Notes under the pieces: generated by a model | The model's input: the letters and a program-made list of their open reading frames with translations, nothing else | Told to the model about the DNA's origin: nothing | Databases searched by the model: none | Origin: Hyphomicrobiales bacterium | GTDB lineage: Bacteria > Pseudomonadota > Alphaproteobacteria > Rhizobiales > Rhizobiaceae | Length of the DNA: 45,842 nucleotides | Reading direction: 5' to 3' | NCBI GenBank assembly: GCA_900470195.1 | Contig: UEIJ01000039.1 | Location: forward strand, 1-45,842 | Made by a program: the position numbers and the translations under genes | Shown here: piece after piece, positions 33,226 through 40,935 of the stretch | Position numbering within the stretch: the first letter of the stretch is position 1 | Layout of the letters: every line of letters starts with the position of its first letter

Positions 33226-33512
33226 TCAGCCCACTTGAAGCGAAGCCAGTATCGGTTTCCGACGTTTCGCTTTCTGGCGCAGAGCAAATATCCAGCATCT
33301 TCTAACGCCTGAAGCGCGCTGATTACCGAGCGCACACTCACGCCTGTCAGCTTCGCTATCGTGGCTGTTGACGGCCATGCGTCTTTGTCTGTGCCGTTGA
33401 TGCGCATAGCGATGTGAAGGCCAACGCGCACGGTTGCGTGGCTTAGGTCGAGGTCATCAACCAACATCCTAATCCAAGCGTCTCTGTTTCGAAGATATGC
33501 GGCTTTTGTCAT
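33222..33512 (-). CDS. Helix-turn-helix (HTH_36-type) phage protein, possible replication initiator
   Basis: 96 residues from ATG 33512 (MTKAAYLRNRDAWIRMLVDDLDLSHATVRVGLHIAMRINGTDKDAWPSTATIAKLTGVSVRSVISALQALEDAGYLLC...). The W-P-S-x-x-T-I-A-x-x-x-G-V-S-x-R-S-V block is the HTH_36 winged helix found in plasmid/phage replication initiators. A longer reading through the operator array was rejected because a promoter (TTGGCA-17-TATAAC) places the transcript start at this ATG. The message appears leaderless. Iteron-like repeats lie at its 3' end. Confidence 0.75.
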   Translation of the reverse strand: MTKAAYLRNRDAWIRMLVDDLDLSHATVRVGLHIAMRINGTDKDAWPSTATIAKLTGVSVRSVISALQALEDAGYLLCARKRNVGNRYWLRFKWAE

Positions 33513-33519
33513 GCCAACG

Positions 33520-33548
33520 GTTATATCCGTCTGGCAATTTTTTGCCAA
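33520..33548 (-). promoter_or_regulatory. Promoter for the HTH_36 gene (leaderless)
   Basis: Minus strand -35 TTGGCA (33548-33543), 17-bp spacer, -10 TATAAC (33525-33520). The ATG begins 7 nt after the -10, so transcription should start at or next to the start codon. The -35 box lies inside operator 33542-33555. Confidence 0.7.
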
Positions 33549-33589
33549 TGGGCAATTTGCCAGTTGACAATCTTTTTGCCGTGTGGCAA
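33542..33589. promoter_or_regulatory. Right operator cluster (three sites)
   Basis: TTGCCAATGGGCAA (33542-33555), TTGCCAGTTGACAA (33557-33570) and TTGCCGTGTGGCAA (33576-33589), each one mismatch from TTGCCA-NN-TGGCAA; a further half-site CTGGCAA is at 33531-33537. They cover the -35 boxes of both divergent promoters, so one repressor can shut off both early transcripts. Confidence 0.8.
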
Positions 33590-33592
33590 TTT
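33564..33592 (+). promoter_or_regulatory. Candidate early rightward promoter
   Basis: Perfect -35 TTGACA at 33564-33569, 17-bp spacer, weaker -10 CAATTT at 33587-33592. The -35 lies in the middle operator and the spacer holds the third. It would drive the plus-strand early operon beginning at 33777; the 184-bp leader (33593-33776) contains no gene I can support. Confidence 0.55.
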
Positions 33593-33776
33593 CCAATCAT
33601 CGAAAAGCGGTTCACGAAGAAGCAAACGCCGATCTGAACCCTTCGAATTTACCCAAGCCGAAACAGGCGATGGAGGTTGCCATGTGAACCGCAGCGCGGT
33701 GCGCGCAACTTGACCGGAAGAACTAGAACACTGGACCTGAGTAAGTCGTGAAACTGCTCACCGAAAGGATCGAGCG

Positions 33777-34115
33777 ATGTCCACGAAAGCCGAAATCGAA
33801 GCCATTCTGAAGAACGATATCGCGCAGTTGGAAGCTCTTGTTGGCCAACTCGGTTCGATCAGCCTGACGTGTTTTACGCTGAAGGATCAGGGCGATAGCG
33901 GGCTTGAGGTTCGCCGGTTGCTTGGCAAGTACGTCGAACAGAGCTGCGATACCGAAATGCGCCTGATCGACCTCTACCGAGGCTTTGGCGACCAACCCGC
34001 AATGTCTCCACTGGAACGCTCGCAGTATCGCGCAAACCGCGCTGATGACCTGCTGGATATGACCAGTGACGCCTTCGAACGCATCAATGATTACGTCCAT
34101 GGGAGGGCGGCTTAA
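33777..34115 (+). CDS. Hypothetical protein, first gene of the early operon
   Basis: 112 residues (MSTKAEIEAILKNDIAQLEALVGQLGSISLTCFTLKDQGDSGLEVRRLLGKYVEQSCDTEMRLIDLYRG...), all-helical. Preceded by AAAGGATCGAGCG, giving an acceptable ribosome site. Being first in the repressed operon, it may be an early regulator. No family recognised. Confidence 0.66.
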   Translation: MSTKAEIEAILKNDIAQLEALVGQLGSISLTCFTLKDQGDSGLEVRRLLGKYVEQSCDTEMRLIDLYRGFGDQPAMSPLERSQYRANRADDLLDMTSDAFERINDYVHGRAA

Positions 34116-34315
34116 TGGATATGAATGTCAATTCAACTGAATGCCTGAAGACAGTGAATTTCATTGGATATCAAGAGGTTCACAACATCTGTGACGGAAC
34201 ATTTAGGCGTGTCCCTTGGGGAAGCCTTGATTGGTCTGTTTTCGTTGGGGCTTTAGGTTTTGCAGCACTTGTTTTCACATTTTTTGCCATCGCCGCCCGT
34301 GAACTTTTGAGGTGA
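34115..34315 (+). CDS. Small single-pass membrane protein
   Basis: 66 residues. Polar N-terminus with two Cys, then a membrane segment (SVFVGALGFAALVFTFFAIAA, about residues 41-61) and a short basic end. The start shares a base with the upstream stop (TAATG). Function unknown. Confidence 0.6.
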   Translation: MDMNVNSTECLKTVNFIGYQEVHNICDGTFRRVPWGSLDWSVFVGALGFAALVFTFFAIAARELLR

Positions 34316-34324
34316 TGAGTATCA

Positions 34325-34405
34325 ATGAACCTCCCCGGCCCTTTCCTGACGATCATCACCATCAACCTTTCAATCGCGTTTATCGCGCCGTTTCTGGGGA
34401 TTTGA
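34325..34405 (+). CDS. 26-residue hydrophobic peptide
   Basis: MNLPGPFLTIITINLSIAFI... followed by APFLGI: almost entirely a membrane segment. Ends 1 nt before the next ATG. A competing 31-residue soluble reading (34315-34410, TGATG start) overlaps it in another frame, so only one is likely expressed; the hydrophobic pattern favours this one. Confidence 0.4.
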   Translation: MNLPGPFLTIITINLSIAFIAPFLGI

Positions 34406-34406
34406 A

Positions 34407-34685
34407 ATGACAAACGAGATTTCGAAAACTGAAGCGCAGGTCGCTAAAGACAAAGAAGCAGTCAAAGCGATGACCGGCGCGAAAGCCGCGATGGAAGCCG
34501 CCTTGGGCCGCATAGATATGCTGGAGCGCAGGCTGAAATCCGTGCGGGTTCAAGTTGAGCGTGTCGGTAAGGCGTTTGGCCCCGATGTGTTTCTGAATGT
34601 CTATCAGGCAAACGGAAATTACGTCCCAGAGAGAGCAAGCGAACTGTTTGTGAAAATCGATAACGCCATCAAAGAGGTTCTGTGA
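34407..34685 (+). CDS. Hypothetical coiled-coil phage protein
   Basis: 92 residues (MTNEISKTEAQVAKDKEAVKAMTGAKAAMEAALGRIDMLERRLKSVRVQVERVGKAFG...). The first 60 residues form a heptad-rich helix. The stop overlaps the next start (TGATG). No family recognised. Confidence 0.64.
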   Translation: MTNEISKTEAQVAKDKEAVKAMTGAKAAMEAALGRIDMLERRLKSVRVQVERVGKAFGPDVFLNVYQANGNYVPERASELFVKIDNAIKEVL

Positions 34686-34783
34686 TGCGTGACCTTATCG
34701 AAGACATCGCTGGCTTTGTTGCCGTTTCAACCTTCATCGCAACGTTTGCAGTATGGGCCGGGTACCTGGCCGAGAAAGTGTGA
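34685..34783 (+). CDS. 32-residue membrane peptide
   Basis: MRDLIEDIAGFVAVSTFIAT... then FAVWAGYLAEKV: one membrane helix at about residues 8-28 with charged ends. Start and upstream stop overlap in TGATG, supporting translation. Function unknown. Confidence 0.5.
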   Translation: MRDLIEDIAGFVAVSTFIATFAVWAGYLAEKV

Positions 34784-34791
34784 GGCTCGAT

Positions 34792-34965
34792 ATGCAGCCA
34801 AGCGAAACGGAAATCCAGAACGCAATCGAGTACGCGATGCGCCACGAAGGTGTGACTGAAATCGTACCGTCAGAAGATGGAGATTACGAGGTCGAAATCT
34901 ACGAAGCCTCCAGCCTGACGCCCTTCGTCATGTGCCTTCTTAGAGAATTGAAGGTGATCCAATGA
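34792..34965 (+). CDS. Small acidic hypothetical protein
   Basis: 57 residues from ATG 34792 (MQPSETEIQNAIEYAMRHEG, then VTEIVPSEDGDYEVEIYEASSLTPFVMCLLRELKVIQ). GAGG lies 6-7 nt upstream. A longer in-frame start overlaps the membrane peptide and was rejected. The next gene starts inside its stop (ATGA). Confidence 0.6.
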   Translation: MQPSETEIQNAIEYAMRHEGVTEIVPSEDGDYEVEIYEASSLTPFVMCLLRELKVIQ

Positions 34966-35138
34966 CCGCCCTCCTCCAAGTAAGCGGCTATGTGCGCCGC
35001 CAGTCAGCCAAGGGCGATGAGAAGCGCCCACGGTTTACCCAGCCAGTTATCGACACAGCCGCCAAGCTTTGGGCGGAAATAGACGCTGAATACGTCCGCG
35101 CTCTGAAAGCCGGGCTGGCAGATTTTTCGGGAGAGTGA
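34962..35138 (+). CDS. Small hypothetical protein
   Basis: 58 residues (MTALLQVSGYVRRQSAKGDE, KRPRFTQPVIDTAAKLWAEI, DAEYVRALKAGLADFSGE). ATGA overlap with the previous gene and a gap of 2 nt to the next indicate a genuine operon member. Basic N-terminal half, helical C-terminal half. No family recognised. Confidence 0.55.
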   Translation: MTALLQVSGYVRRQSAKGDEKRPRFTQPVIDTAAKLWAEIDAEYVRALKAGLADFSGE

Positions 35139-35140
35139 GC

Positions 35141-35359
35141 ATGGAAACAACACTCCGGAGCATTTGCGCCGAGCACGGGCTTAGCGCGATCAGCACCACG
35201 GTATTCACCTCTAACGGCTTTAAACGCGTCTCTGTCTACGTGCATTGGGTTGACAACTCAGGAATATGGCTATGCGAAAGCGGAATAGCCCAGTCATTCG
35301 ATGACGCTCTGGCTTTGGCACTCTCTGAAAAGAGCAAGAAAGTTTCGGAGGCCGCGTGA
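35141..35359 (+). CDS. Small hypothetical phage protein
   Basis: 72 residues from ATG 35141 (METTLRSICAEHGLSAISTTVFTSNGFKRVSVYVHWVDNSGIWLCESGIAQSFDDALALALSEKSKK...). GGGAGAG precedes. The pattern of a short alpha/beta protein with 'F..ALA.AL' end recurs in phage early regions. Its stop overlaps the next start (TGATG). Confidence 0.58.
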   Translation: METTLRSICAEHGLSAISTTVFTSNGFKRVSVYVHWVDNSGIWLCESGIAQSFDDALALALSEKSKKVSEAA

Positions 35360-35693
35360 TGTCGAAGTTCACAGCACGTCAGGCAGTCCATATCAGCGGG
35401 TGGGAATGCGGCACCGAGATTGAACTGACAATGGTAGCCACGTTCACGGTTACCAAGTTCATACCGGCGTCAAATGACGGACCAGCCGAAGACCTACCGT
35501 TGATATTGAGGACGTTCGATTTTTCGACGGATGCGATGAGTTGAAGCTTCCTTGGTCCATCGGCGACCGCTTTACCGAGGCCGAAGGTTTCAAAGCGTGG
35601 CTCATGTCCGAAGCCAACGAGCAAGCCCAGCAAGCAGCAGAAGATCATGCCGACCACATGCGCGAAATGCGCCGGGAGAATGCACATGGCTGA
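35359..35693 (+). pseudogene. Frameshifted small phage gene
   Basis: Frame one reads MSKFTARQAVHISGWECGTEIELTMVATFTVTKFIPASNDGPAED and stops at 35544. In the -1 frame, coding-quality sequence continues from about 35485: VDIEDVRFFDGCDELKLPWS, IGDRFTEAEGFKAWLMSEAN, ending at 35693. The two halves together look like one ~110-residue protein; a one-base deletion near 35480-35500 would explain the break. It may be a genuine mutation, a sequencing error or, less likely, programmed frameshifting. Confidence 0.62.
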
Positions 35694-35940
35694 GAAGATC
35701 GAGACAGGTGGACCGGCGTTTCCAACCGGAGACATGGTTGAACGCGACGAAAAAGGCATGCTCCATGGTTACCCTATTTCCAGCGCAGGCATGACGCTAC
35801 GCGATTATTACGCGGCACATGCTTTGAATGGACTGTTGGCTGCCGATCAAGAATGCGGTTTCAAGCCCGATGTGGCTGCTGAGTATGCGTATCGTTTTGC
35901 CGACGCCATGGTCGACGCTCGTGGAGGTGATCGTGACTGA
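35686..35940 (+). CDS. Common phage accessory protein (GMTLRDYYAA type)
   Basis: 84 residues from ATG 35686. Contains TGGPAFPTGDM...GMTLRDYYAAHALNGLL and AAEYAYRFADAMVDAR, a pattern widespread in short phage proteins of unknown function. The start overlaps the end of the frameshifted gene by 8 nt and its stop overlaps the following GTG start. Confidence 0.72.
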   Translation: MAEKIETGGPAFPTGDMVERDEKGMLHGYPISSAGMTLRDYYAAHALNGLLAADQECGFKPDVAAEYAYRFADAMVDARGGDRD

Positions 35941-36856
35941 CACCTTGCATGAGGACGAACTCACCTGGGATGGCGGCAAGATCAGCCTGCAAGGGATATA
36001 CGCCAAAATACCAATGAGCGTTTATCACTCGGATTGCTGCGTTGGCCCTTCGATTTCATCCAGTGGCTTGCGCGAGATTGCGCCGCCTGATGGCTGCCCG
36101 TTGAAGTTCTGGGACAATAGCTATTTGAACCCGGATCGTGCACCACAGCAGGAGAAGCATCATTTCTCGCTTGGCAGAGCAATTCATACGCTTCTGCTCG
36201 GTGAAGACGGCTTCCGTGATGAATACGTGGTTCGGCCTGCCGAGTTCGATAGCTGGCGCACAACAGCATCCAAGACGTGGCGATCACAGAAGCTGAAGGC
36301 CGGTAAGACGGTTCTTGAGCCGAATGACTTGGTTGTCATCGAAGGCATCGCAGATCGGGTAGCCAATGATCGGTCGTTTATCGAACATCTGGACGGTCGA
36401 GTAGAGAGGACCATTATCGTTCGCGATCCGACTACTGGCATATTCGTCAAGGCTCGCCCGGATGCATTACCAGCCGATCAGGTGATTGCCGACTTGAAAA
36501 CCACATCAGACGCCAGCGAGCGCGGATGCCTGACCTCTATCAAGAAGTTCAACTATCACATGCAGATGGCCCTTGCTGGCTCTGCTCTGGAGCTTCTGAC
36601 ACGTCGGCGGGTCACTGATCATGTGCTTCTGTTTGTCGAGACCAAGCGGCCATACGCCTACAATATCAAGCCGGTTGACGCTCAATACGTCTGGCTTGGC
36701 GCACGTCAAAACCGTGCCGCTCTGGATATTCTGGCGGAATGCCTAAGCACTGGTGTGTGGCCGACCTATTACGGTTCCGGCCTGACCGCTTCCCCATCCG
36801 ATTTCTTTGAAAAGCAGATCGAGAACGAACCTTCGATCCCTGCGGAGGCAGCATAA
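35933..36856 (+). CDS. PD-(D/E)XK exonuclease, RecE/Exo VIII-like
   Basis: 307 residues from GTG 35933, which has an excellent GGAGG 5 nt upstream; an ATG at 35828 inside the previous gene was rejected. Motifs: SLGRAIHTLLLG (His near residue 85) and KARPDALPADQVIADLKTT (Asp177, Asp187, Lys189), the nuclease core of RecB-family/putative exodeoxyribonuclease 8 proteins. It digests linear dsDNA to give 3' single strands for annealing. Directly followed by a Sak4-like ATPase, so the pair forms a phage recombination module. Confidence 0.85.
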   Translation: MTDTLHEDELTWDGGKISLQGIYAKIPMSVYHSDCCVGPSISSSGLREIAPPDGCPLKFWDNSYLNPDRAPQQEKHHFSLGRAIHTLLLGEDGFRDEYVVRPAEFDSWRTTASKTWRSQKLKAGKTVLEPNDLVVIEGIADRVANDRSFIEHLDGRVERTIIVRDPTTGIFVKARPDALPADQVIADLKTTSDASERGCLTSIKKFNYHMQMALAGSALELLTRRRVTDHVLLFVETKRPYAYNIKPVDAQYVWLGARQNRAALDILAECLSTGVWPTYYGSGLTASPSDFFEKQIENEPSIPAEAA

Positions 36857-36858
36857 TT

Positions 36859-38199
36859 ATGAGAATAGAACGCGCAGTTCGCGAAAAGACATTCACGCTT
36901 ACGTCCATTGCTGGCCCTTCCGGCTCTGGCAAGACCTATAGCGCCCTCCTCTATGCTCGCGGCCTTGTCGGTCCTGAAGGCAAGATCGGCTTCATCGATA
37001 CTGAGAACAAGCGCTCTCGCTTCTATGCGGACGTGGCAGGTGGCTTTGACGTGATCGATCTTGACCCACCTTTCACGTCAGCCCGATACATCGAAGCGAT
37101 CAAGGCTTTCGAGAAGGCTGGATATACTGCCATCATCATCGACAGCATTTCTCACGAATGGGAAGGCACCGGCGGCGTTCTGGAGCAGGCTGAAGCCATT
37201 GAGCAGTCGAGCAAGCGCCCCGGCCTCCATTGCTGGGCGAAACCGAAGGCTGGCCATAAGAAGCTTATGAACGAGCTTCTGCAAACCCGCGCCCACCTTA
37301 TTTTCTGCTGCCGTGTGAAGGAAAAGGTTGTTCAGGCCAAGGGCGCGAACGGCAAGAACGAGATCGTGAACGAGGGCTTTGTCGTCGTTCAGGAGAAGAT
37401 GTTCATCTACGAAATGACCGTCTCGCTCATGTTGTCGGAAGGCAATCATATCCCGACTATCCTGAAATGCCCCGGCGATCTGGCTCACGCCTTCCCTGAT
37501 GGCAAGCGGATCACAACGAACTTTGGTGAAGCCGTTCGCGCATGGAGTGACACGGGCAAGGATTTTGACGAAGCATTCGAGCTATCGAAGCGCACCGGAA
37601 TGCAGGCTGCAAATGGCGGGATGAAATCTCTATCGACGTGGTGGGGAAATCTCGACAAGGCCGATCAGCACCGTCTTGCCAATCTGAAAGACACGCTCAA
37701 GTCAGTGGCCGAAGCTTCTGACCAGATGCGTTCCGACCAGATGGAAGCAGGCGGCGGTGATGTCGGTGAACGTCTGGCCCATGCAAAATCGATTTCCAAG
37801 AGCGCAGAGAGCGATGAAGGCTTCAATCGGGATTTTGTGACCGACCAGCTTAAGACACTCTCCAGCGAGCCAGATACGGGCGAACAGGGCGCGTCTGAGG
37901 AAGTGACAACGCCAAGCAACGAAAAACGCGATCTGATGAAGCTAATTATCCAGTTGGTCGCCTACACGAAGGATTGCGACACCGAGGATAAGAAAGCGGC
38001 TACGAGCGCCCTATGGGATTGTGTCGAAGGGTTTATGAAATCCAGCGTCATCAATTCGCCAGAAGGCATCGAAACGGCCAAGAAGATCACCCGCATGTTT
38101 GTCGGCGTTGTGCAGGACTACAACAGCCAAGCATCCGCGATGGAAGACGCCTGCAAGCTGATCGGCACCGATCCGGCGCAACTGGATGAGGTGGAATGA
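36859..38199 (+). CDS. Sak4-like RecA-fold ATPase (AAA_24 type)
   Basis: 446 residues. Walker A GPSGSGKT (residues 19-26), Walker B TAIIIDSISHEW (Asp95), then HKKLMNELLQTRAHLIFCCRVKEK, the Sak4/AAA_24 single-strand annealing type. The C-terminal ~200 residues are low-complexity and acidic. It likely promotes strand annealing on ends made by the upstream nuclease and may also act at replication forks. Separated by 2 nt from the nuclease gene. Confidence 0.83.
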   Translation: MRIERAVREKTFTLTSIAGPSGSGKTYSALLYARGLVGPEGKIGFIDTENKRSRFYADVAGGFDVIDLDPPFTSARYIEAIKAFEKAGYTAIIIDSISHEWEGTGGVLEQAEAIEQSSKRPGLHCWAKPKAGHKKLMNELLQTRAHLIFCCRVKEKVVQAKGANGKNEIVNEGFVVVQEKMFIYEMTVSLMLSEGNHIPTILKCPGDLAHAFPDGKRITTNFGEAVRAWSDTGKDFDEAFELSKRTGMQAANGGMKSLSTWWGNLDKADQHRLANLKDTLKSVAEASDQMRSDQMEAGGGDVGERLAHAKSISKSAESDEGFNRDFVTDQLKTLSSEPDTGEQGASEEVTTPSNEKRDLMKLIIQLVAYTKDCDTEDKKAATSALWDCVEGFMKSSVINSPEGIETAKKITRMFVGVVQDYNSQASAMEDACKLIGTDPAQLDEVE

Positions 38200-38330
38200 T
38201 GGGCTGGATTGAAAGCATCAAGTCGCTGGGAAGCATGATCCTGTGCGCTATGGGCATCTTTATTTCATTCGGTGGTCAATACGATGCCGCCACCTTCCTA
38301 ATCGCTACAGCGGTATGGGTGAAAATATGA
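38199..38330 (+). CDS. Small two-segment membrane protein
   Basis: 43 residues from ATG 38199 (GAGG 7 nt upstream; the ATG at 38196 is also possible). MGWIESIKSLGSMILCAMGI..., then YDAATFLIATAVWVKI: two hydrophobic stretches. The stop overlaps the HNH start in ATGA. Function unknown. Confidence 0.52.
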   Translation: MGWIESIKSLGSMILCAMGIFISFGGQYDAATFLIATAVWVKI

Positions 38331-38752
38331 AGCGCCGCGAGTTCACCAAGGAAATCAAACGTGCCGCTCTCCGCCGTTCACTCGGTAAGTGTGAGGCCAT
38401 TGGCGAAATGTACGGCTTCAAACCCGGCCAGCGTTGCAATGCGCCTCTATCCGTTGGCGTCCAATACGATCACATCATTGCCGACAGCATCGGCGGCGAA
38501 CCCACTCTTGATAATTGTGCCGCCGTTTGTGTGTCTTGTCACGGATACAAAACCCGCACGGTTGATACGCCACGCGCTGCGAAAACCAAGCGGATGAGCG
38601 ACAAGGCCAAGGGCATCGTTCGCCCGAAAGGCACGATCAAAGGCCAAGGCTTCGCAAAGTCCGAGAAGTCGCCGCGCATCGACAAATCCGCCCTTCCCAC
38701 ATTGCCACGGCCCCGACTGATGCAAGCGGGTATCGAGAGGAACCAGCTATGA
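38327..38752 (+). CDS. HNH endonuclease
   Basis: 141 residues from ATG 38327 (MKRREFTKEIKRAALRRSLG...). HNH core: KCEAIGEMYGFKPGQRCNAPLSVGVQYDHIIADSIGGEPTLDNCAAVCVSCHGYKT, with two zinc Cys pairs, DHI and the closing H. Basic tail. In an early operon it may be a homing nuclease or degrade host DNA. Overlaps neighbours on both sides by 4 nt. Confidence 0.88.
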   Translation: MKRREFTKEIKRAALRRSLGKCEAIGEMYGFKPGQRCNAPLSVGVQYDHIIADSIGGEPTLDNCAAVCVSCHGYKTRTVDTPRAAKTKRMSDKAKGIVRPKGTIKGQGFAKSEKSPRIDKSALPTLPRPRLMQAGIERNQL

Positions 38753-39567
38753 CCACCCTACCGGAACACCTCGTTGAAGGCGTGTACGATAATCTTTGCC
38801 GGATCAATGGCGAATGGCAGCCAATCGGCCCTAACGATATCAAGGAAGTCATAACCGCCGCTCTCCCCTTCCTCCCCGTGCAAGGGGCTGTGAAGAAGCT
38901 GGAGTGGAACGAATACGAGGACGAACAGGGTATACCTGACCGTTGGGACGCTGAAGCATCAAGCTTCGGTGTATTCTACAGCATCGAGATGCAGCACGAT
39001 GGCTACCGCGTAGTGTTCGACCACGAAGCCGTTGGCGCGGTTGGTGTATTCGACACTCTTGAAGCCGCCAAATCCGCCGCACAGGCCGACTATGAGGCTC
39101 GCATCCTCTCCGCGCTTGAGCCATCCGCTGGCAGAGCGGCTGTGCTGGAGGAATTGGTTCGAGCCGCAACATCAGCCTTTAATGCAATTCAACATTATGC
39201 GGAGACTAACGTCACGACGATAGCGGTCTCGCAACATCTCAACACGGCCATCGAAGCCGCTCTCCGCGCCCTATCCTCCCCGGTCCATGCCGACGCCGGT
39301 AAGGTCGAGGGGGATGGGTGGCTGCCGATTGAGACAGCGCCGAAGGATCGTACTTCCGTGATTATTGCCGTTCCTGCGAAGGAGAAAAAAGACGGCTTTA
39401 TCGTAGGAGAAGCTTATTTCGATCCAGAGAATTACGAGGGAGGCGATTGGTGGTGGGCAGGTTCTTCACACACTGACCATTTCGACAGCCCAATTAGTGA
39501 TCTCAACTACAACGCGCCCACCAACTGGCGTCCTCTCCCCTCTGCACCATCGGAGGGCTCGGAATGA
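38749..39567 (+). CDS. Modular phage protein with DUF551-like C-terminus
   Basis: 272 residues. The C-terminal ~80 residues (GWLPIETAPKDRTSVIIAVP ... WWWAGSSHTDHFDSPISDLNYNAPTNWRPLPSAP) match the short DUF551 pattern 'W-x-P-I-x-T-A-P...W-x-P-L-P', widespread in phages. The N-terminal part (LVEGVYDNLCRINGEWQPIGPNDIKEVITAALPFL and VKKLEWNEYEDEQG...FYSIEMQHDGYRVVF) is typical of phage early proteins of Hyphomicrobiales. Function unknown. Confidence 0.74.
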   Translation: MTTLPEHLVEGVYDNLCRINGEWQPIGPNDIKEVITAALPFLPVQGAVKKLEWNEYEDEQGIPDRWDAEASSFGVFYSIEMQHDGYRVVFDHEAVGAVGVFDTLEAAKSAAQADYEARILSALEPSAGRAAVLEELVRAATSAFNAIQHYAETNVTTIAVSQHLNTAIEAALRALSSPVHADAGKVEGDGWLPIETAPKDRTSVIIAVPAKEKKDGFIVGEAYFDPENYEGGDWWWAGSSHTDHFDSPISDLNYNAPTNWRPLPSAPSEGSE

Positions 39568-39914
39568 ACACGAACGCTGTCTACAATCCTAAGAATATCC
39601 CGGTAGACGATTTGCCGACGATTTATGGCTTTAACAACGGTGGCGAACCCGGTTGGTTTTCGGCTGTTTTGATTGCCGACGATGGCGAAGTAATGGGCGG
39701 TCACGTTTGCTCCCATGAAGCCTACATGCCGAGCGACCTTGGCGTCATTGAAGGTTCACGACCGGACCGCCATGAAGGATTTCGAAAGAAGTATCCAGAC
39801 GGCTATAGAATGGAGTTCGTCCCGACTGAGCGGCTCCGGGTTCACATTGGGTTGAACGCCGCCATCGAGCGCGTTGCCACCCTCCCATCAGGAGGCGACC
39901 GTCATGGAAAGTGA
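39564..39914 (+). CDS. Hypothetical phage protein
   Basis: 116 residues (MNTNAVYNPKNIPVDDLPTIYGFNNGGEPGWFSAVLIADDGEVMGGHVCSHEAYMPSDLGVIEGSRPDRHEGFRKKYPDGYRMEFV...). The GW-x-S-x-x-L-I-A-D-D-G pattern with HVCSHE suggests a compact beta domain. Overlaps the upstream stop (ATGA) and the next start by 11 nt. No function assigned. Confidence 0.68.
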   Translation: MNTNAVYNPKNIPVDDLPTIYGFNNGGEPGWFSAVLIADDGEVMGGHVCSHEAYMPSDLGVIEGSRPDRHEGFRKKYPDGYRMEFVPTERLRVHIGLNAAIERVATLPSGGDRHGK

Positions 39915-40074
39915 ACTGACTTTCATCCTCCTAATTTGGCTTTCTGGCGTCTCGATTGGCTATGCCTTTCACGATCTATGCAGGCGACGAGCTACGAAAC
40001 AAACAGGTGAAGCGAATGAACAAGGACATGGAAAACACATTCAACCGCATGGCCGAACTTGGCGGAAGCGATGA
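39904..40074 (+). CDS. Small membrane-anchored protein
   Basis: 56 residues from ATG 39904 (MESELTFILLIWLSGVSIGY, AFHDLCRRRATKQTGEANEQ...). N-terminal membrane segment, basic cytoplasmic tail. Overlaps the preceding gene by 11 nt and the following by 59 nt in other frames; its C-terminus may therefore be constrained by the next gene. Confidence 0.5.
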   Translation: MESELTFILLIWLSGVSIGYAFHDLCRRRATKQTGEANEQGHGKHIQPHGRTWRKR

Positions 40075-40663
40075 ACGGCTTGGCCGTAGCACTGGCCCGG
40101 TTATTAACGCGCCACTCCTGCCAAAGAACACCCGCCCCACGCCTGCCGCTACAGATACGGGACTGGAGACGGTCGAGCATCAGTATTGGCACACCCAAAC
40201 CTATGAATGGCTCCCGACTGGCTTTCCAGACCGTTACCGAAAGGATGGCTTCCTTGTCCGCGAACTCGTCACCCGCTCGCAGGCTGTGGAGCTATTGGCG
40301 GCGGAACGGGCGGAGAAGGAGAAGATTGCAGCTGCGGTGAAAAAATTGGAAGCCGCATGGCGTGACCACTCACAAAAGGTCGCTACTCTCGAAACCCAAC
40401 TCGCGGCGGCAAAGAAGGCGCTGGAAACCAAGAGCGCAGCCAACGAAGCCCTGTCCAAATCAGTGGTTGAAAGCATCGATACGGAGAAGCGGCTACGGGA
40501 AGCGCTGGAGCCGTTCAGCAAGTTCGCTGGCGCGGTGTTTGAACGCAACTTCAATAATACCGACGTGATTTTCGAAATTTCGGCATCTGACGGTGGAGTG
40601 CTTGAGCTTACCGGGAAGGACTTCTTCGAAGCCCGTGCCGTGCTGGGAGGGAAGTCGTCATGA
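40016..40663 (+). CDS. Coiled-coil phage protein
   Basis: 215 residues from ATG 40016 (AGGTGA upstream). N-terminal part with YWHTQTYEWLPTGFPDRYRKDGFLVRE, then a long coiled coil (about 85-165: AVELLAAERAEKEKIAAAVKKLEAAWRDHSQKVATLETQLAAAKKALE). C-terminal EPFSKFAGAVFERNFNNTDVIFEISASDGG. Widespread type in phage early regions; role unknown. Confidence 0.68.
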   Translation: MNKDMENTFNRMAELGGSDERLGRSTGPVINAPLLPKNTRPTPAATDTGLETVEHQYWHTQTYEWLPTGFPDRYRKDGFLVRELVTRSQAVELLAAERAEKEKIAAAVKKLEAAWRDHSQKVATLETQLAAAKKALETKSAANEALSKSVVESIDTEKRLREALEPFSKFAGAVFERNFNNTDVIFEISASDGGVLELTGKDFFEARAVLGGKSS

Positions 40664-40935
40664 ACGAAGGCGATACACTTATTTTCACAGGTCATGGTGT
40701 GCTGAATGCGCAGGCTGATGGACCTGAAGCTTTCTTGGACGTGATTGCTGGCATACGAGACGAGTATCTGAAAAAGCGCGGTGACGCACTCGACCAGATG
40801 GAACTACACGCCGCACAGGGCAATGCGAAAGAAACGTCGATCTGGTCAACCGAGGCCGAGCGTCACAATGCATCGGTCCTTGCGGCCAGCCGTATTCTCA
40901 AACTTGCAGAAGACTTTTTCAGGAGCACGTCATGA
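40660..40935 (+). CDS. Hypothetical phage protein
   Basis: 91 residues (MNEGDTLIFTGHGVLNAQADGPEAFLDVIAGIRDEYLKKRGDALDQMELHAAQGNAKETSIWSTEAERHNASVLAASRILKLAEDFF...). Mostly helical. ATGA overlaps at both ends. No family recognised. Confidence 0.62.
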   Translation: MNEGDTLIFTGHGVLNAQADGPEAFLDVIAGIRDEYLKKRGDALDQMELHAAQGNAKETSIWSTEAERHNASVLAASRILKLAEDFFRSTS

